A stretch of 64,000 bases of DNA from Anticarsia gemmatalis. Its lineage: Eukaryota > Arthropoda > Insecta > Lepidoptera > Erebidae. Every line of letters begins with the position of its first letter. Positions within the stretch are counted from its first letter, which is position 1. Below are positions 1-12,700 of this stretch, piece by piece. The notes under the pieces were generated by a model. That model had not been told where the DNA came from. It did not search any database and was given only the letters and a program-made list of their open reading frames with translations. Made by a program: the position numbers and the translations under genes. Where the stretch lies: contig NC_134776.1 in the NCBI RefSeq assembly GCF_050436995.1, positions 15,169,001 through 15,233,000 of the forward strand, in the 5' to 3' direction.

Positions 1-129
1 TTTTGTTCGCTAGATTTCTGTGGCCTGGATGTAACTGAAATTGACGTTCACACAGAGTAAATACGATGACCAGTCGATTAAATGCAATGCATAATTTACA
101 TGTAGTAGTTTATAGTTGAGTATACTTAC

Positions 130-3100
130 ATGGTATGGGTGTAACATATTTCTCGGGGTCGGTGGCGATGAGTCGTCGACGCAACTCATTCCGGCCGACC
201 CCGGGCGCACCTACCAACACGATGGGCCTCACCAGCCCCGGCCGAGGGTACAACCGAGCCACCTCTTCGTACGTCGGAATCATTTCACGATCAAAATCAT
301 CATTTTCTGTAATATCATATATAATTTTTTTCACTTTGGGTGTCGACTTGCAGGGGAGGAGGGCCGTGGCGGTCGGTGTCGGTGAGCAGGGTGTTTTCGG
401 AGCGCACTCCGAGCTGGCGGCGGTGGGGCTGCAAAGAGCCGGCTTGCCTGCGCCGAACACATGCAATGGGAAAATGGTAATGGTGTGATATGCCGACGAA
501 ACAACACAACATGCTATGATATATACGAGTTCATTTAACACACAACATATATGAAACAAATAATGATATTATTCCATCGCAGTGCCATAAAAATACCAAC
601 CGTCCATAGTTTGTGGATCCGATTGTCTCTCGTGAATGATGCGTCCTTCTTGCAACGCTCTCGATGGTATTAACCCAGCCCTCATAACTCTATCGCCTTC
701 TCTTCTAGCTTGCCACCTGATAATAGAATTACGAAACATTAAAGTACGTGCACGCATCTACTACATCAACTACGTTTCGATAAATAAAACTCGCCAGTAT
801 GCATCGTCCTGTGACACTATGTGCAGAACGTCGCCTTTCTTAAAATCGAGACCAGCTTCTTTACAAGGTATGTATGGATCCTCAGAGGAGTTATAGTTGA
901 ACAAGGCTCGCACTCTCACTTTGCTCTCTCGTGATCCTCCTTTGCCGAAAGAAGGTACCAATTTGAAAGTAATAGTGCCCTCTGAACTTTGCTGCAATCA
1001 AACAAGCCGGCAATAAATCGGATGTGTCGTTAATTGTGGAGATGTGCACGTAACGTGTAGGAGAATAGATTCGTACCAGTATAGCGAGCACGTCGGCCGG
1101 CGTCTTGTTTTCCACGCTAATACCATTGACCTCGATAACTTCGTCTCCGGCGTGGATCAGTCCTGATCTATCGGCGGCCCCGCCGTGCATCACTCGAGCT
1201 ATTACTATTTTTCCGGTCTCTTCGTCTGTTTTTATCGTTGCGCCCTATTTGGTAATATTGATCTTTCAATACTTTGCTTTCAAAGTAAACATACATTACT
1301 CACTATTTTCACGACAGACATAGGGTCTTCCAATATGTGTGAAACCAACAAAACAATAGAAAACACTGTACCTATCAAGAAAACATATCGAAGTAAAGAA
1401 TAAGAACGAATTCAAAAGTTTTGAAAATTCAATTTTAAATAATCTTTATTAAGATGTGTCGTACTAGATTATAATTGAAAGAAATTATAAACAATACACT
1501 ATGCAAAAACAGAATATGGATCAGGTTGACAATAAAATAATAAGCAAGATGTATTGTGTGGGGTAGTAGTGTAGTAAACAAAACATTTGAGTATGGTGTA
1601 CAACTGGACGACACAATACAAGTTGCATCGGCATCTAGAGATAGCAGCTAATCATTCTCGAACTTGTAGACACAACGCCAATGAAGAATAACAAATACAG
1701 AAGAACATCGACAAGACAAATTAAAAAATAGGTGAATGCGTATACGTAACACTATGTGGAAAGGATTCAACATAATTTGAAGCATTCAAATAAGTAGCAT
1801 AATTATTGAACATAATATTACAATACTTACCACTATTGGCTCTGCACTCTGTGCTCCACCCTTTTAATGAAAAAATACCTTCAATATACCCTAAATGACG
1901 GCTCATGTTTCAATCACATGGTAACAAAAACTAATTAAATATAAATAAACATAATTATTATATAATACATAAATAATGCTATACCTTTTTATAACTGTTA
2001 CAAATATATTAAATATCAGATATCGTTGGGTTTAATTATAATAATTTTGAAATAGTAGCAAACACTTTCACCTATATTGTATCTATAATCTAAAGTATTA
2101 CTAACTTGGTACTGCTCAATCACATTGTACAAAATATTATTTAGCTGCTATTTCTAAATGAATTTACTGATATATTTGTACAAAATCATAGTTGATTACC
2201 ATAATTCCAATATACTATTTATTTGTTAGTTAAATCTTACCAGAGGTTCATCACTTTTAACTAGTTGCACAATTTTGACAGTTTCCTCTTCATCGTCAAG
2301 TTCAGGTGGAACATCTGGCAGATGTGGGTAATAATCTTTTTGTGCCACAGCATCATGTGTACAGAGTATTGCCTACACAACATACACATTACTTAGTACA
2401 ATCATTACATGAAAATATTATTCAACAATATATAGGCCCAAATTTATTTTGAAGCAAAAAGACATCTGCCATTGTAAAGGAGTAGACTACAAAAGAGCTA
2501 TTTTGACTCTTGTAGAAGCAGCCCCAGACCCAATACATATTTTTAAAAGAAAAAAAAAGCAACACTTAACAACTCACTTGAAAATGTGGCTTTTGCAATA
2601 ATCCTAAAAGCTCTTCATAATCTTTAGACGCTGATACAACTTCACCGAATAGCTCAAACACCTCAAGAGTCACTTGCATAGCATTAGATAATAGAGGATA
2701 GAACTTGTCATCTTTGCCTTTAGCAACAATCTTATTGTGCACTTGGACAAGAGCATGTAGTTGTTTAGATTGCAGCAGTTCACTTAGAAAGGCAACATCC
2801 TCTCCTCCCGGCTGAACCTCCTTCAGTGATGCAAGGAGACGGGTGAGAGCTACAACATAACCACCTAAATGTAGTAAAATGCTTATATATTAGTTATAAT
2901 TTGTTTGCATAGCAGAAACACATCAGACAAGTCCCCCTGTGGCAATAGCTAACAAACTGTGCATTCCCATGGGTAATGTAATTACATTGACCTACACACT
3001 CTAATAGACAGCTCCCTACAGTGACAGTCAGGTTATTGATCTTCTGATGAAACAAACTCTAGTACAATCAACTAGGAAAACTGTAGCATAACTTGCTATA

Positions 3101-3931
3101 CTCACCCATCTTATATTTGATCAGATCAATTAAATCATGTTACCAATGTTTTATTTTTCTATTTGGTATGTTATGTTAGTTAAAATTGTATTCAATTTAA
3201 ACTGTTTCAATGTTTTCCAACAATCTGTATATTTTCGTAAAATAATAGTAGTTCTTAGATAAAAAGGAATATTGAGAAAACAAATGGTTTAAGTTAGACT
3301 CAACATTGATCTATCATTTTCCAGATTGAATATAATTGTGGCAAAGTTTCTGAAATATTTATAGACATTTAAACATAAAAATGGAAATGGATTGTTTATA
3401 AAAACACTACATCTTTTTAGTAAGAGCATAAGTTTTAACTACTATTGGTTGGATGTGGCTCAATTTGCATATATTATGGTAATAGATACCATGGTCACAG
3501 TAAACCACAACAAACTGTTCATTAAATCTTCACAACTAGGCAACTATTGTACACTAAACACCGGTCCAATACTTAATTGATTTAATTAATATACAGCCCA
3601 GCTCTAAATTATTTAGGACAATGCATTATACAACTGCATGTTTTCTTTTTAATTGTAGTCAAAATAGCTACCTATTCTATAGTAGGAACATCAAAGAACT
3701 AGTAATATTGTAAAGGATCTCTCTTTATTAGTTGGTAACATGAAGTTAAAAACAATAAACAATAATATGTGGATGAAACTAATATTGATTTGATTTCGTA
3801 GATCATTTATATAGCCACAAGAATAACATAAACATTTTTTTCAGGCATATGACATAATGGGGACGTACTTAATTATTAAATTACGTACCTGGGTCCCAGT
3901 GCTCAGGTGTGGGGTCCATATTCACATACAT
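130..3931 (-). CDS. MPP7: MPP7-like MAGUK scaffold protein (metro/MPP7/MPP3 group), 5' part of gene, runs off left edge
   Basis: Exons on the minus strand, 5' to 3': 3931-3889, 2864-2578, 2372-2241, 1244-1077, 991-795, 716-601, 447-130. Phases agree at every junction and give about 420 residues before the gene leaves the window. The start is ATG at 3931, directly after an in-frame TAA; a second ATG follows at 3919. Domains in order: L27-type helices (about residues 10-120, including LHALVQVHNKIVAKG), PDZ (about 139-219, loop EPLGATI, then MHGGAADRSGLIHAGDEV), SH3 (about 229-300, IPCKEAGLDFKKGDVLHIVSQDD), and the start of guanylate kinase with the altered P-loop GAPGVGRNELRRRL. In this family the kinase domain is a protein-binding module, not an enzyme. 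Known relatives scaffold Lin-7 and Dlg complexes at cell junctions and synapses. The motif wording is closest to MPP7/MPP3; separating these from fly metro needs a tree. One intron is GC-AG (717-794), and a candidate 30-nt exon lies in the intron 1245-2240. Confidence 0.9.
717..794 (-). other. GC-AG intron of the MPP7-like gene
   Basis: The flanking exons must join as TACTG + GTGGCAAGC to give the family sequence DDAYWWQARR. This puts the donor at GCGAGT (794-789) and the acceptor at TTATCAG (ending 717). No GT donor in the correct phase is nearby: reading on gives YWRVLF and then a stop. At 78 nt it is also the shortest intron in the gene. Confidence 0.8.
1831..1860 (-). other. Candidate alternative 30-nt microexon of the MPP7-like gene, inside the PDZ domain
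   Basis: On the minus strand this 30-nt block is preceded by TTTTTTCATTAAAAG and followed by GTAAGTATTG, a near-perfect donor. It is exactly ten codons, starts in the phase (0) of the surrounding intron, has no stop, and reads GGAQSAEPIV. Inclusion would place these residues between EPL and GATI, that is in the carboxylate-binding loop of the PDZ domain. The neighbouring exons also join correctly without it, so it is either an alternative exon or a chance match. Confidence 0.5.
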
Positions 3932-6900
3932 TTAACGAGTGCGACAAAACAGTGCTCCTTGCTTCAATAACATTCAGCTTTGCTTTTCTGTAACTATGAC
4001 AGATAAAATAAAATGAAGAAAATTTGTTAGGTTTGAAACCAAGGTACATTTTACTGGCGAAATCGTAACACTGCAGTATCAATTTATGCTTATGTATAAC
4101 CGCGCCCCTACATACCTTTAACTTTAATTATAATGTCAAAATTCAATTTTCAATTGTTTCGTTATTCTAAATCAACTTCACCAACTTTTTATATTATATG
4201 CATTGACTCAATTTATTGGAGTTAAGTCCATGCTGCTATTGATAGCACTATGAAAACTATTTCTGTAATACATAACAGCGGAAAACACAACGTTTCTATA
4301 AAATATATTATATTATAAATCTGATATATCAAGCACTTTACAAAAATAGTAATGATTTTCCCTATTATACTGTTAGAATAAGTTTATTGCGATAGTATGA
4401 TCGAAAAATTTCTGAAATATCTACACACGACGAACAGGCCAAAGCAAACTGAAAATAAATTACGTTCGACTTGCACAGATGGCGCTAACTGATAGCTAAA
4501 TGTCAAATGAAAATCAATAGGTACAAAAACCTGTGCGTTCGTAAATTAGCACTTTTTAATATCTTGTTACAGTTTTTTGTTCGGTAACGATGGTCGATAC
4601 TTACTTACACTTGAAGTTATTTGTATATATTTATGATTTTTTCTTTAACACCATTGTTAAAAAGTTCACAAATTCATTGGTTAGAACAACAATAATAACA
4701 ATATTAACTTGCCAAGTGTAGCAGGAGTTTAATAAAATTAAAGCAATAAAAGTTAAAACGTTTATGAATTTTACTAAAAACATTACGTACATGTGAATAT
4801 TATACGGTGTTTTAGTTTAGTTTTCGTAATTTCTAATTTTCAGTACAATGTTAACTTGGCTGTATGAGAGATGCCTTTGTTCGTACCCATCTACCAAAGA
4901 AAACTAAAAAAAAAGTTTATAGATTGTTTTCGAGGTTTCGCTAGTCAGTTCGGAAGGAAAATAAATGGCAGGAATATAACAAGTGTTTATTTCAGTTAGT
5001 GATAGTTTTGTATTGGTTGATCTAGTAAAGTTGGACATTACAGAACTGGTTGGTATATTAAGTCCGCTAATTTGTTTTAACAATTTGACGTCGGAATTAA
5101 TGGCGCTAGTGTATCTCCATACTAGTTTCAATATTTCTACACAGATTGATGTAATAGGTGTACTGTGTGTGTAAAATAATCGATTGACCTTTATTGAAAC
5201 GCCGATTGTTTACTTACTTTTATCCAAATTTTATACGTAAATATGATAAATTAAAGAAAACCTTGGCTACGTGTCTTCCAATGAAGACCTCAAAGTAATA
5301 AAGAAGAATCTTATTGGTATGTTGAATTTACACTGTAGTGAAATTGTATAAATCTTGTGTTGCTTGATTTTACAACGTTCAGTATAGAGTGATGATAAAA
5401 TAGCGTCATCACTAAAATTACTGTGAGAACGTGAAGTCCATATTTTATGATCTTTCTATTTCTATTATTCAAGACTCGGAAATATTTGTTTTAAATCACG
5501 CACCCGTACGTATGAGCCTCATATATTAGTAAGTAGCGAAGATGTTTTAATTTATGCTTTTAATTTTAATATATACAAATAATAAACAAAACTATTTACA
5601 GTTTTTTTTAATAATTGTATTACAGCATTATATACTAAAGCTTTATGAATTAAACACAAAATTTAATCAATTTAATACTATAGAAATAAAAGTATTAATA
5701 CATAAGTATTACTGCCAAAGCGATGGATAATCTTTATTAGATATTTTAGGACTAAGTAAATTTTTTATAAAGATAAACATTATCACTTTATTTATGACTC
5801 AGCAATGCACTTCTGATATTTAAGATAAAATCACCAAATGACTGGCAACTATTAAAAAAGCCAGAATGTATGCTGGCATGAAGATAAATTAAATCTCTCA
5901 ATATAAAAATTTCAAAATCATGGCCTTATAGAAATTCGCTATTTATTTTTTATATGTTTAGATAAGCATTAGAACCTATTTTTGGCATAACAGTATTTAA
6001 AAATAAATCTGTATAAGATATTTATGACAATTTAAATAAGTAACAGCATTTTATGGACTTCAGGCATGTACAATAAAATTTGACAGAGTTTAAAAGAAAT
6101 GTCGGCTTGAATTAAAACTACTGGCATAGTAGTTAAAACTAAAATAATCAAATGTTAAATAACGTCTTAACTAAAGTTGCCTGCGGTACTTATATTAAAA
6201 TAGTCACCTAATGTTTCGGTGGCTAACTAAGCAAGGTGTTAGCGAGAGTGAGATTAAAGTCATCTAACCTGTGACCATTTATGATTTAAGAAATTGAGAT
6301 TTCTAACATAAATGTCTTGGTTATACAGCCCGACTGGTCATTCAAAGGGACATGTTATTAGCGCTCACTCAGCCCATGATACTTTAAAATATTAATAGAA
6401 TTACACTATAAACCTTTTATTTCTAACTTAACAACAAATTTGCAACAAGATAGTTCTAAACTGTTGAGGAATTTCGATTCTTACTAGTGCATTCTTAACC
6501 CAAGAGATTAGGGCATGTCTTCACTAGTTCGAGATAGATGCTGTGCTCTTCTTTAAGTAATGGGGCACTTAGATTATGATCCTTTTATTGTTTTAACTTT
6601 ATTATTCTTGTAACAGAGGAGAGCCAAATTAAATAAATAAATAGATCAGATGTTGCTTAGACAGTTGTTTTCATACAATTATGTCACTTAATCTAGCGGA
6701 TAGGCTATCTAACACTCATGCATAAGCTGTAAAACTGGCACTAAGTCTTATTAAATAAATAACTATTACATTCTATTCTAATACATTGGTCTAAGATTTA
6801 TATACTGATAAGTTTCAAATCAGTTTGTGAAACATCAATTTTGAATAAATTATTTGCAAATGTCAAGTAAGTACTAATATTGTGATGATCTCATGCTAGT

Positions 6901-9729
6901 GTCTTGAACTTCTATGTGAATAAATATATTATACTAGACATAAAAAATACCCATCATATTATAATCAAGGAGAATTGAATAAGCATTTAATTTTATAAAT
7001 TTAATAATGTGTTGAAACAGGTTTTTATTACACAAAGTTTTAATATGTGTTTAATACAGTATTGCTAGGTTTAAAAATGTTTAAATTTGTATGTACCTTG
7101 CATTCAGCTCATTACTATGCACCGACTATCATTCCAAGTGCATGAGTGATTCATTTTATGTATCTCAATTGCTGATTTACATCTTAATCCTGTACAATGT
7201 TCATTGTAAACAGATTTTATTTAAAAGTTTTTATTTTTTGACAATAACATAATAAAATAATATGAATTCATTACTATCTGTACCAAACCAAGTAATTAAG
7301 TAAGTTCCCAACCCGCACTTGGCCAGCGTGGTGGACTCAAGGCCTAGACCCTCCCTCATTATGGAAGGAGACCCTTGCCCAGCAGTGGGAAATTAATGGG
7401 TTTTTTGTATTCTACTATCTGTACAGCACTGAGTAAGAACCTACCAGAACAGTGGTATTTACCCATCATCACACAGGCCAAGTGTGGGTTGGGCATGCAT
7501 TAATGAATAATTGATAATAATAATTGTACTATTAACACAGTTATGTATTGAGCTTGTATGGCTGTATATAACATCAGCAGAATTTATAATAGCTGCTAAA
7601 ATGTTAATGTGTATGAGCCATTTACTGATGTCACATAGACAATACAATAGACACATGGTGTGCATTCCAATTTTATATTTTGAATGATACCATAAATAGC
7701 TCCGTATATGATTAGCATTACAATGATTTCTCAACTTTTATATGATAAATGTGCCAAAAGAGCTAACATATTCAATTTTATTTATATTTTTAATTTTTAT
7801 AACAATGGGTGTCAAAATGTCCTCTGCACAGCAGAGTTATTTGATTTCTGGCTAAACCTCAATTGTGCAATGACTCTTAGACAAATAGGTCAAATAAAGA
7901 TGTTTTTTTCAATGAAATGCAGCTCCCGTTAGCAATACCCACTGCCACATTAATTTATACTCAGTAAAAGTTTTTCATAAGTGAAGAAAAAGGAACAATC
8001 CTTTCTTACATATTTGTGCAAGTAAAAATCGATATAATTAGTAACAGAGAAAAAATAAAAATAAACAAGAATATTATGTTAGTGCTTTGTGGTCTTACCC
8101 ATATATTTTTAATTTGTTTGATGAATATAAAAACCTAACATAGTTTTAGTGCAGGAAGAGATTCAGATACTATGGAAACATACATGAATATTATATTCTG
8201 TGTGATTCAATCAATCATCCAAACATATGATATTTCATATGAAAATTCTTACATTCATAATATCATGTTGTTTTTTTTATAAAAGGTGTCTATGAAACTT
8301 CCACATACTTGCTGGCAGTTTTCGGTAGATTCCGTTTCATACGATTTTTATGTGGGTACTTCAAAAAAAATCATCGAGTTTTCTTTCTCGTCACTTTGGC
8401 AACTCATACCAGTTGATTTAGATCAATTATGGTCGGTTATTGTGGATAATTGTACTTTTATACGAGTTGATTCAAGATACGCGTTATTGGTTCTCTGGAT
8501 ATCACAGGTATTTACAGCTAGCATTTTTTTAAACAATAATATAAGGCATAGGCGAAAATATTAGCAAGACATTATTATGTAGTCTCTCGTAACACCGGCT
8601 TACAACTATACTCGTCTTAAATGGTTTAAACATGAAATTGTCCTTACTTATTATGCGACTGCTAAAAATAACTGTAGCATATTAACTACGTTTGAAAATG
8701 GACTAGCACGGTCAAGGTACTGGCTACTGCATTTAGTATTGCGGTATTTCTTTCGTGTGACTTTTAACATTAATAAAAATATACAATATATAGGTAGGCA
8801 TACTTGTCGTTGTATACAATAGCCATTGCCTCGTAACTGTGTTTATTTTTAATCCTTTGTAATAATGATTCAATGACAGTCCATGACGAGGATATTGATA
8901 TAAGGAAATAAACAAAATTTACCTGTACATAGATACGGATAGCTCTTTGTGTTCATACATAATATATGTATTTACGGGGTGGTCCGTTTACCTATTCATA
9001 TCAAGAAACATCGATACGTATTAAACTAAGTCGCGATAGAAAAATAAAAGAACATACACTAGTTTTAAATAATAGCTCAGCTGACAACTCTGACATGATT
9101 GTAGTTAAATATTAATTATACCTCGTTATAAGATTTATGAATAACTAAGTAGTAAAATGGATAACTGCACTTGAAATAAAACATTTAAACTATGTTAAGG
9201 TCATAAGAAATAATAAAAAGTGTATAAAAGTGAAAGCCAATCTGTGGAACGGAAAATTCATTTTCTACAAACGCAAAAAAAGGCAATACAATTTTCTGTC
9301 AGGCCGGAGCTTAACAGATTAATATTATTACAGTGAAAAAGGAAAGCCGCTATGAATTCTCGGCTTCGACGGGGTCGGAGAATGTCAGTCGGAAATGTGA
9401 TTTTGACCTATTCATTTTAGCTCGGAGCTAGGTTTATTCTTCGTTTAATTAAATATCGACAGAAAATCAATAACTATATTGGAGTTCTAAAACCACATAC
9501 CACTAACAATCAATATGAACAAACGGGAACCTGAAACTGACTGAAAAGGCTTTCGCTGTTGGGAAGTTTACGTCATAGCACTTACATTTATAGCATTCAT
9601 TATAATGATGTCTCCTTTTGTAACATTTTCTCTGTAATTTTGTGTGGCGCCTTTCAACAAGAGGCCAGAAAGGCAGTAATTAATGTTGTTATATCATTAC
9701 GTTATTGTTATAGGCGTAAGAGATGCTTG
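3932..9729. other. Intergenic region between the divergent MPP7-like and BTBD8-like genes
   Basis: About 5.8 kb of AT-rich sequence holding the presumed 5' UTRs and promoters of both flanking genes. I find no exon of a recognisable protein. It contains one short dispersed repeat at 7304-7402. Short open frames here (for example 92 codons at 8286-8564) show no domain and no splice support. Confidence 0.6.
7304..7402. repeat. Dispersed repeat, LINE 3'-end type
   Basis: A GC-richer block that includes GTGGACTCAAGGCCTAGACC and CCTTGCCCAGCAGTGGGAAA and ends TTAATGGGTT. A second copy in the same orientation lies at 30866-30964. The wording matches what I recall as a very common 3' terminal fragment of lepidopteran non-LTR retrotransposons; the exact family is not assigned. 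Confidence 0.65.
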
Positions 9730-12700
9730 ATGCCGGGCGCTCGCTTCAAGAATAAGCCGGGGTCGGCGGACGAATTTCCGGCTTGCAACGAGGAGTCCCA
9801 GCTTGAGCTTCACCTGCAGAGGCAGCTGGAGGAGGATGTTGCTAGGTACGTCACTTATAATCTCAACTATCCTCCAATATTTCCAGCAGTCTGCACAAAA
9901 CTACACAGTGATTGAAACTTCACCTTAAATGCGACCGGCGTGACGTGATGTAGGTTACAATTTAATTACCAACATGAAAATTATAGTTCTTCCAAATAAG
10001 ATGTTTTGCTAAGTTGGCGCTGATGCAGAAATTATGCAACGATTTTGTACTCCTCGGCAAATGGTTCTGAACTGGTTAATTCTTAAAGCTTTAAACGCGA
10101 GAGGAAATACGACAATTATTAGAAGAATTATTATATTAAACTTTAAACCAATGGGAACTATTCTGAATTAGGTCTTAGCTTATTAGGGGTCGTCAGAGTA
10201 TCAACCAAATTGGAATAAAACTAGGTACCTACTTGTTTGGAGAGGGTCTCCGAACAGCAATGCGACAGACTTTTAATATAATATTCATAACTGGGTCGAG
10301 TACTTCACTGGGCCCGATCGTTTTAGGTGTTCTATAAATTAACGCAGTATATAAAATTGTCACATTGTTAGAGTCACATGTTGTGAGTAAAGTCGCAGGG
10401 GAAATTAAGCAGCTGTTATAATATAAGTCCAGGTATATGAATTTTACATAGACCTATTCACCTATTCACCCAGTGTCTAAACTTAGGTACTAATAACGCC
10501 TGAAAAACCTTCAGAAATGGCCCACTGGTTGTAGTGTTATGAAACGGGATATTTGGCTACCAGTCAAATCATCTTTATGAAATGTCAAGAACTAATTTTA
10601 GTATTAAATACGACATTATGACGTCACAAGTTTAGTATTTTCGTTGCGATCAAATCAGTGATGAATATTTTGTTTCTGGATGTAATCATTACAATTCCAA
10701 TGTTATTAACGAAAAAAATACAAGGAATAACATTTACTATTTAAGCCGTTTACAAGTTTCAAAGTCAACTACCCAATTATATTGAAATGAAATAAGCACT
10801 AACACGATTTCTAACAAAACTATATCTAACACCGGCTCCACCTTCACTTACATTATACCTATTATTTAATTATTACGTGTATTATAAAATGTGTATATTT
10901 AATGTAAATATATTTTTATTTGATGCAAATCGCAAGTAAGTACGTACAAAAGAAGCTTATTTCTCATGGTTCAACACAATGCTTTGTTATAATGTACAAT
11001 TACTTGTTTCAGAATTTTTGATGAATCTATTTACTCTGATCTCGAAGTGGTGTGTGGAAAATTAAAAATACTAACTCATTCTTGTATATTAAAAGCACGT
11101 ACTCATAAATTTTATCACAAGCTCCATACAATTTTGCATGTGAATATTGAACGCAGTACTTTCGATGAAATATATTCTTTCATAAGGTATGGTTTGTTAT
11201 ATTCTTAAAATGGTTGTTAAATTACTAATATTTTCATTTAGTGTTACATTTTAACACTTCATTTTAGTTTGACCTTTTTTTTTTTTTGGACTTTGCTAAA
11301 TAGATTATATTTGGACATGATAACAAACCTTTTAGGATATTTTATATTTAAACGAATATAACATTATATAAAGAAAATGCTTCTTCTAATATAGTATGTA
11401 CTAACACGTAATACGTACAATTTATAGCATTAACAATATAATGGGTTGTGCCTGGTTTCACCGCATCTATCATTATGCCGGTGTAATGTTACTCAATTTG
11501 TAGAGAGCTCGGCTTTTACAAGTTCCACTTCAGGCTTCTTGTATAAGTTATAATGATGTTCCCAAGGACTCTCGCTATCGTTCGTATAAAAGTAGACGGG
11601 ATTTATTTACGTTACTCTTAGTTTTTTTGTAATAATTAATACGAATAGAAATATATTTTCCTTTTGATATAATAACGCGTTAAAATCAGCTGCCATTTTA
11701 AATATTACTACGTACAGTTTATTTGATATATTTTGTCTTGTTTTCTTTATTTTATGTTTGTGTAGTGGTGTTCCTTGATGTAGATTGTATAGTTGTAGTA
11801 TCGATACACAAGTGAGCAATTTTATATTTGATTGCAGTGATGTGTACACTGAATGCAACATTCAACATGAAGAAAAAGAAATAATTACGTATCTGGATAG
11901 AAACTTAAATGTCGTAGAATCCCTCCCAGCCAAGCCTAAAGCTACTAAAGAAGATTCTGAAGATCCTGATGTTTTTTTAACCCCTAAGTGTATCAGTCCA
12001 TACGTAGAAAATGGCGTCCAGAAAGTAATTAATTCTAGTCCTAGCACTGATTTGACAAAAGAATACTATGCGTTAGTACCCATCGACGGTAACCTTCTAG
12101 AGAAAGAACTCATCGAGCAGGACGAACTCTCTAATGCATTTCATTCTATTATAAAAGCTCAATCAGACGATACAAGTCTAGCTAAAGTTGCCCTTCGCAC
12201 CAATAAGCCTACTTCGTTATCTCTTACTTCTAGTCATACATCCAAAACAGTCAAACATTCCAGTAGTTGTGATATTTTGAATAAAACTTGTCTAAAAGAT
12301 AACACTTCTCCAAAACATGAAAAGAAGATAGATACAGTCGCTGATCAGGACTCTAAAACTAATCAGACAATCTCTCTAAGTGATAAACTTGATCATAAAA
12401 CTATTATTAAGAATAACAACCACTGTGAGTTCGGAGGTGACAAGCACGTGGAGGCTGCTTACTCGCCCGACAGCCTGATCACAGACGAACCGAGTTCTTC
12501 TTCTGATTACTTGTCCGCCGCATACACTTGCTCCCCAGGCGTTAGCTCGTCTGGTGGCTTAGCTCAAGTAAATGTTGGAAACAACAACACCAAGATGGAA
12601 AATATCTACACTCTATCAGATTCCGGGCTGGACGACACGGCCATGCTGGGCAGCGTCAACAGCCACAAGGACGTCACGTTGACCAACGTCTCCCTATCAG

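Noticed and set aside
8286..8564. 92-codon open frame upstream of the BTBD8-like gene
   Set aside because: No domain, no splice or promoter support, and composition like the surrounding AT-rich DNA.
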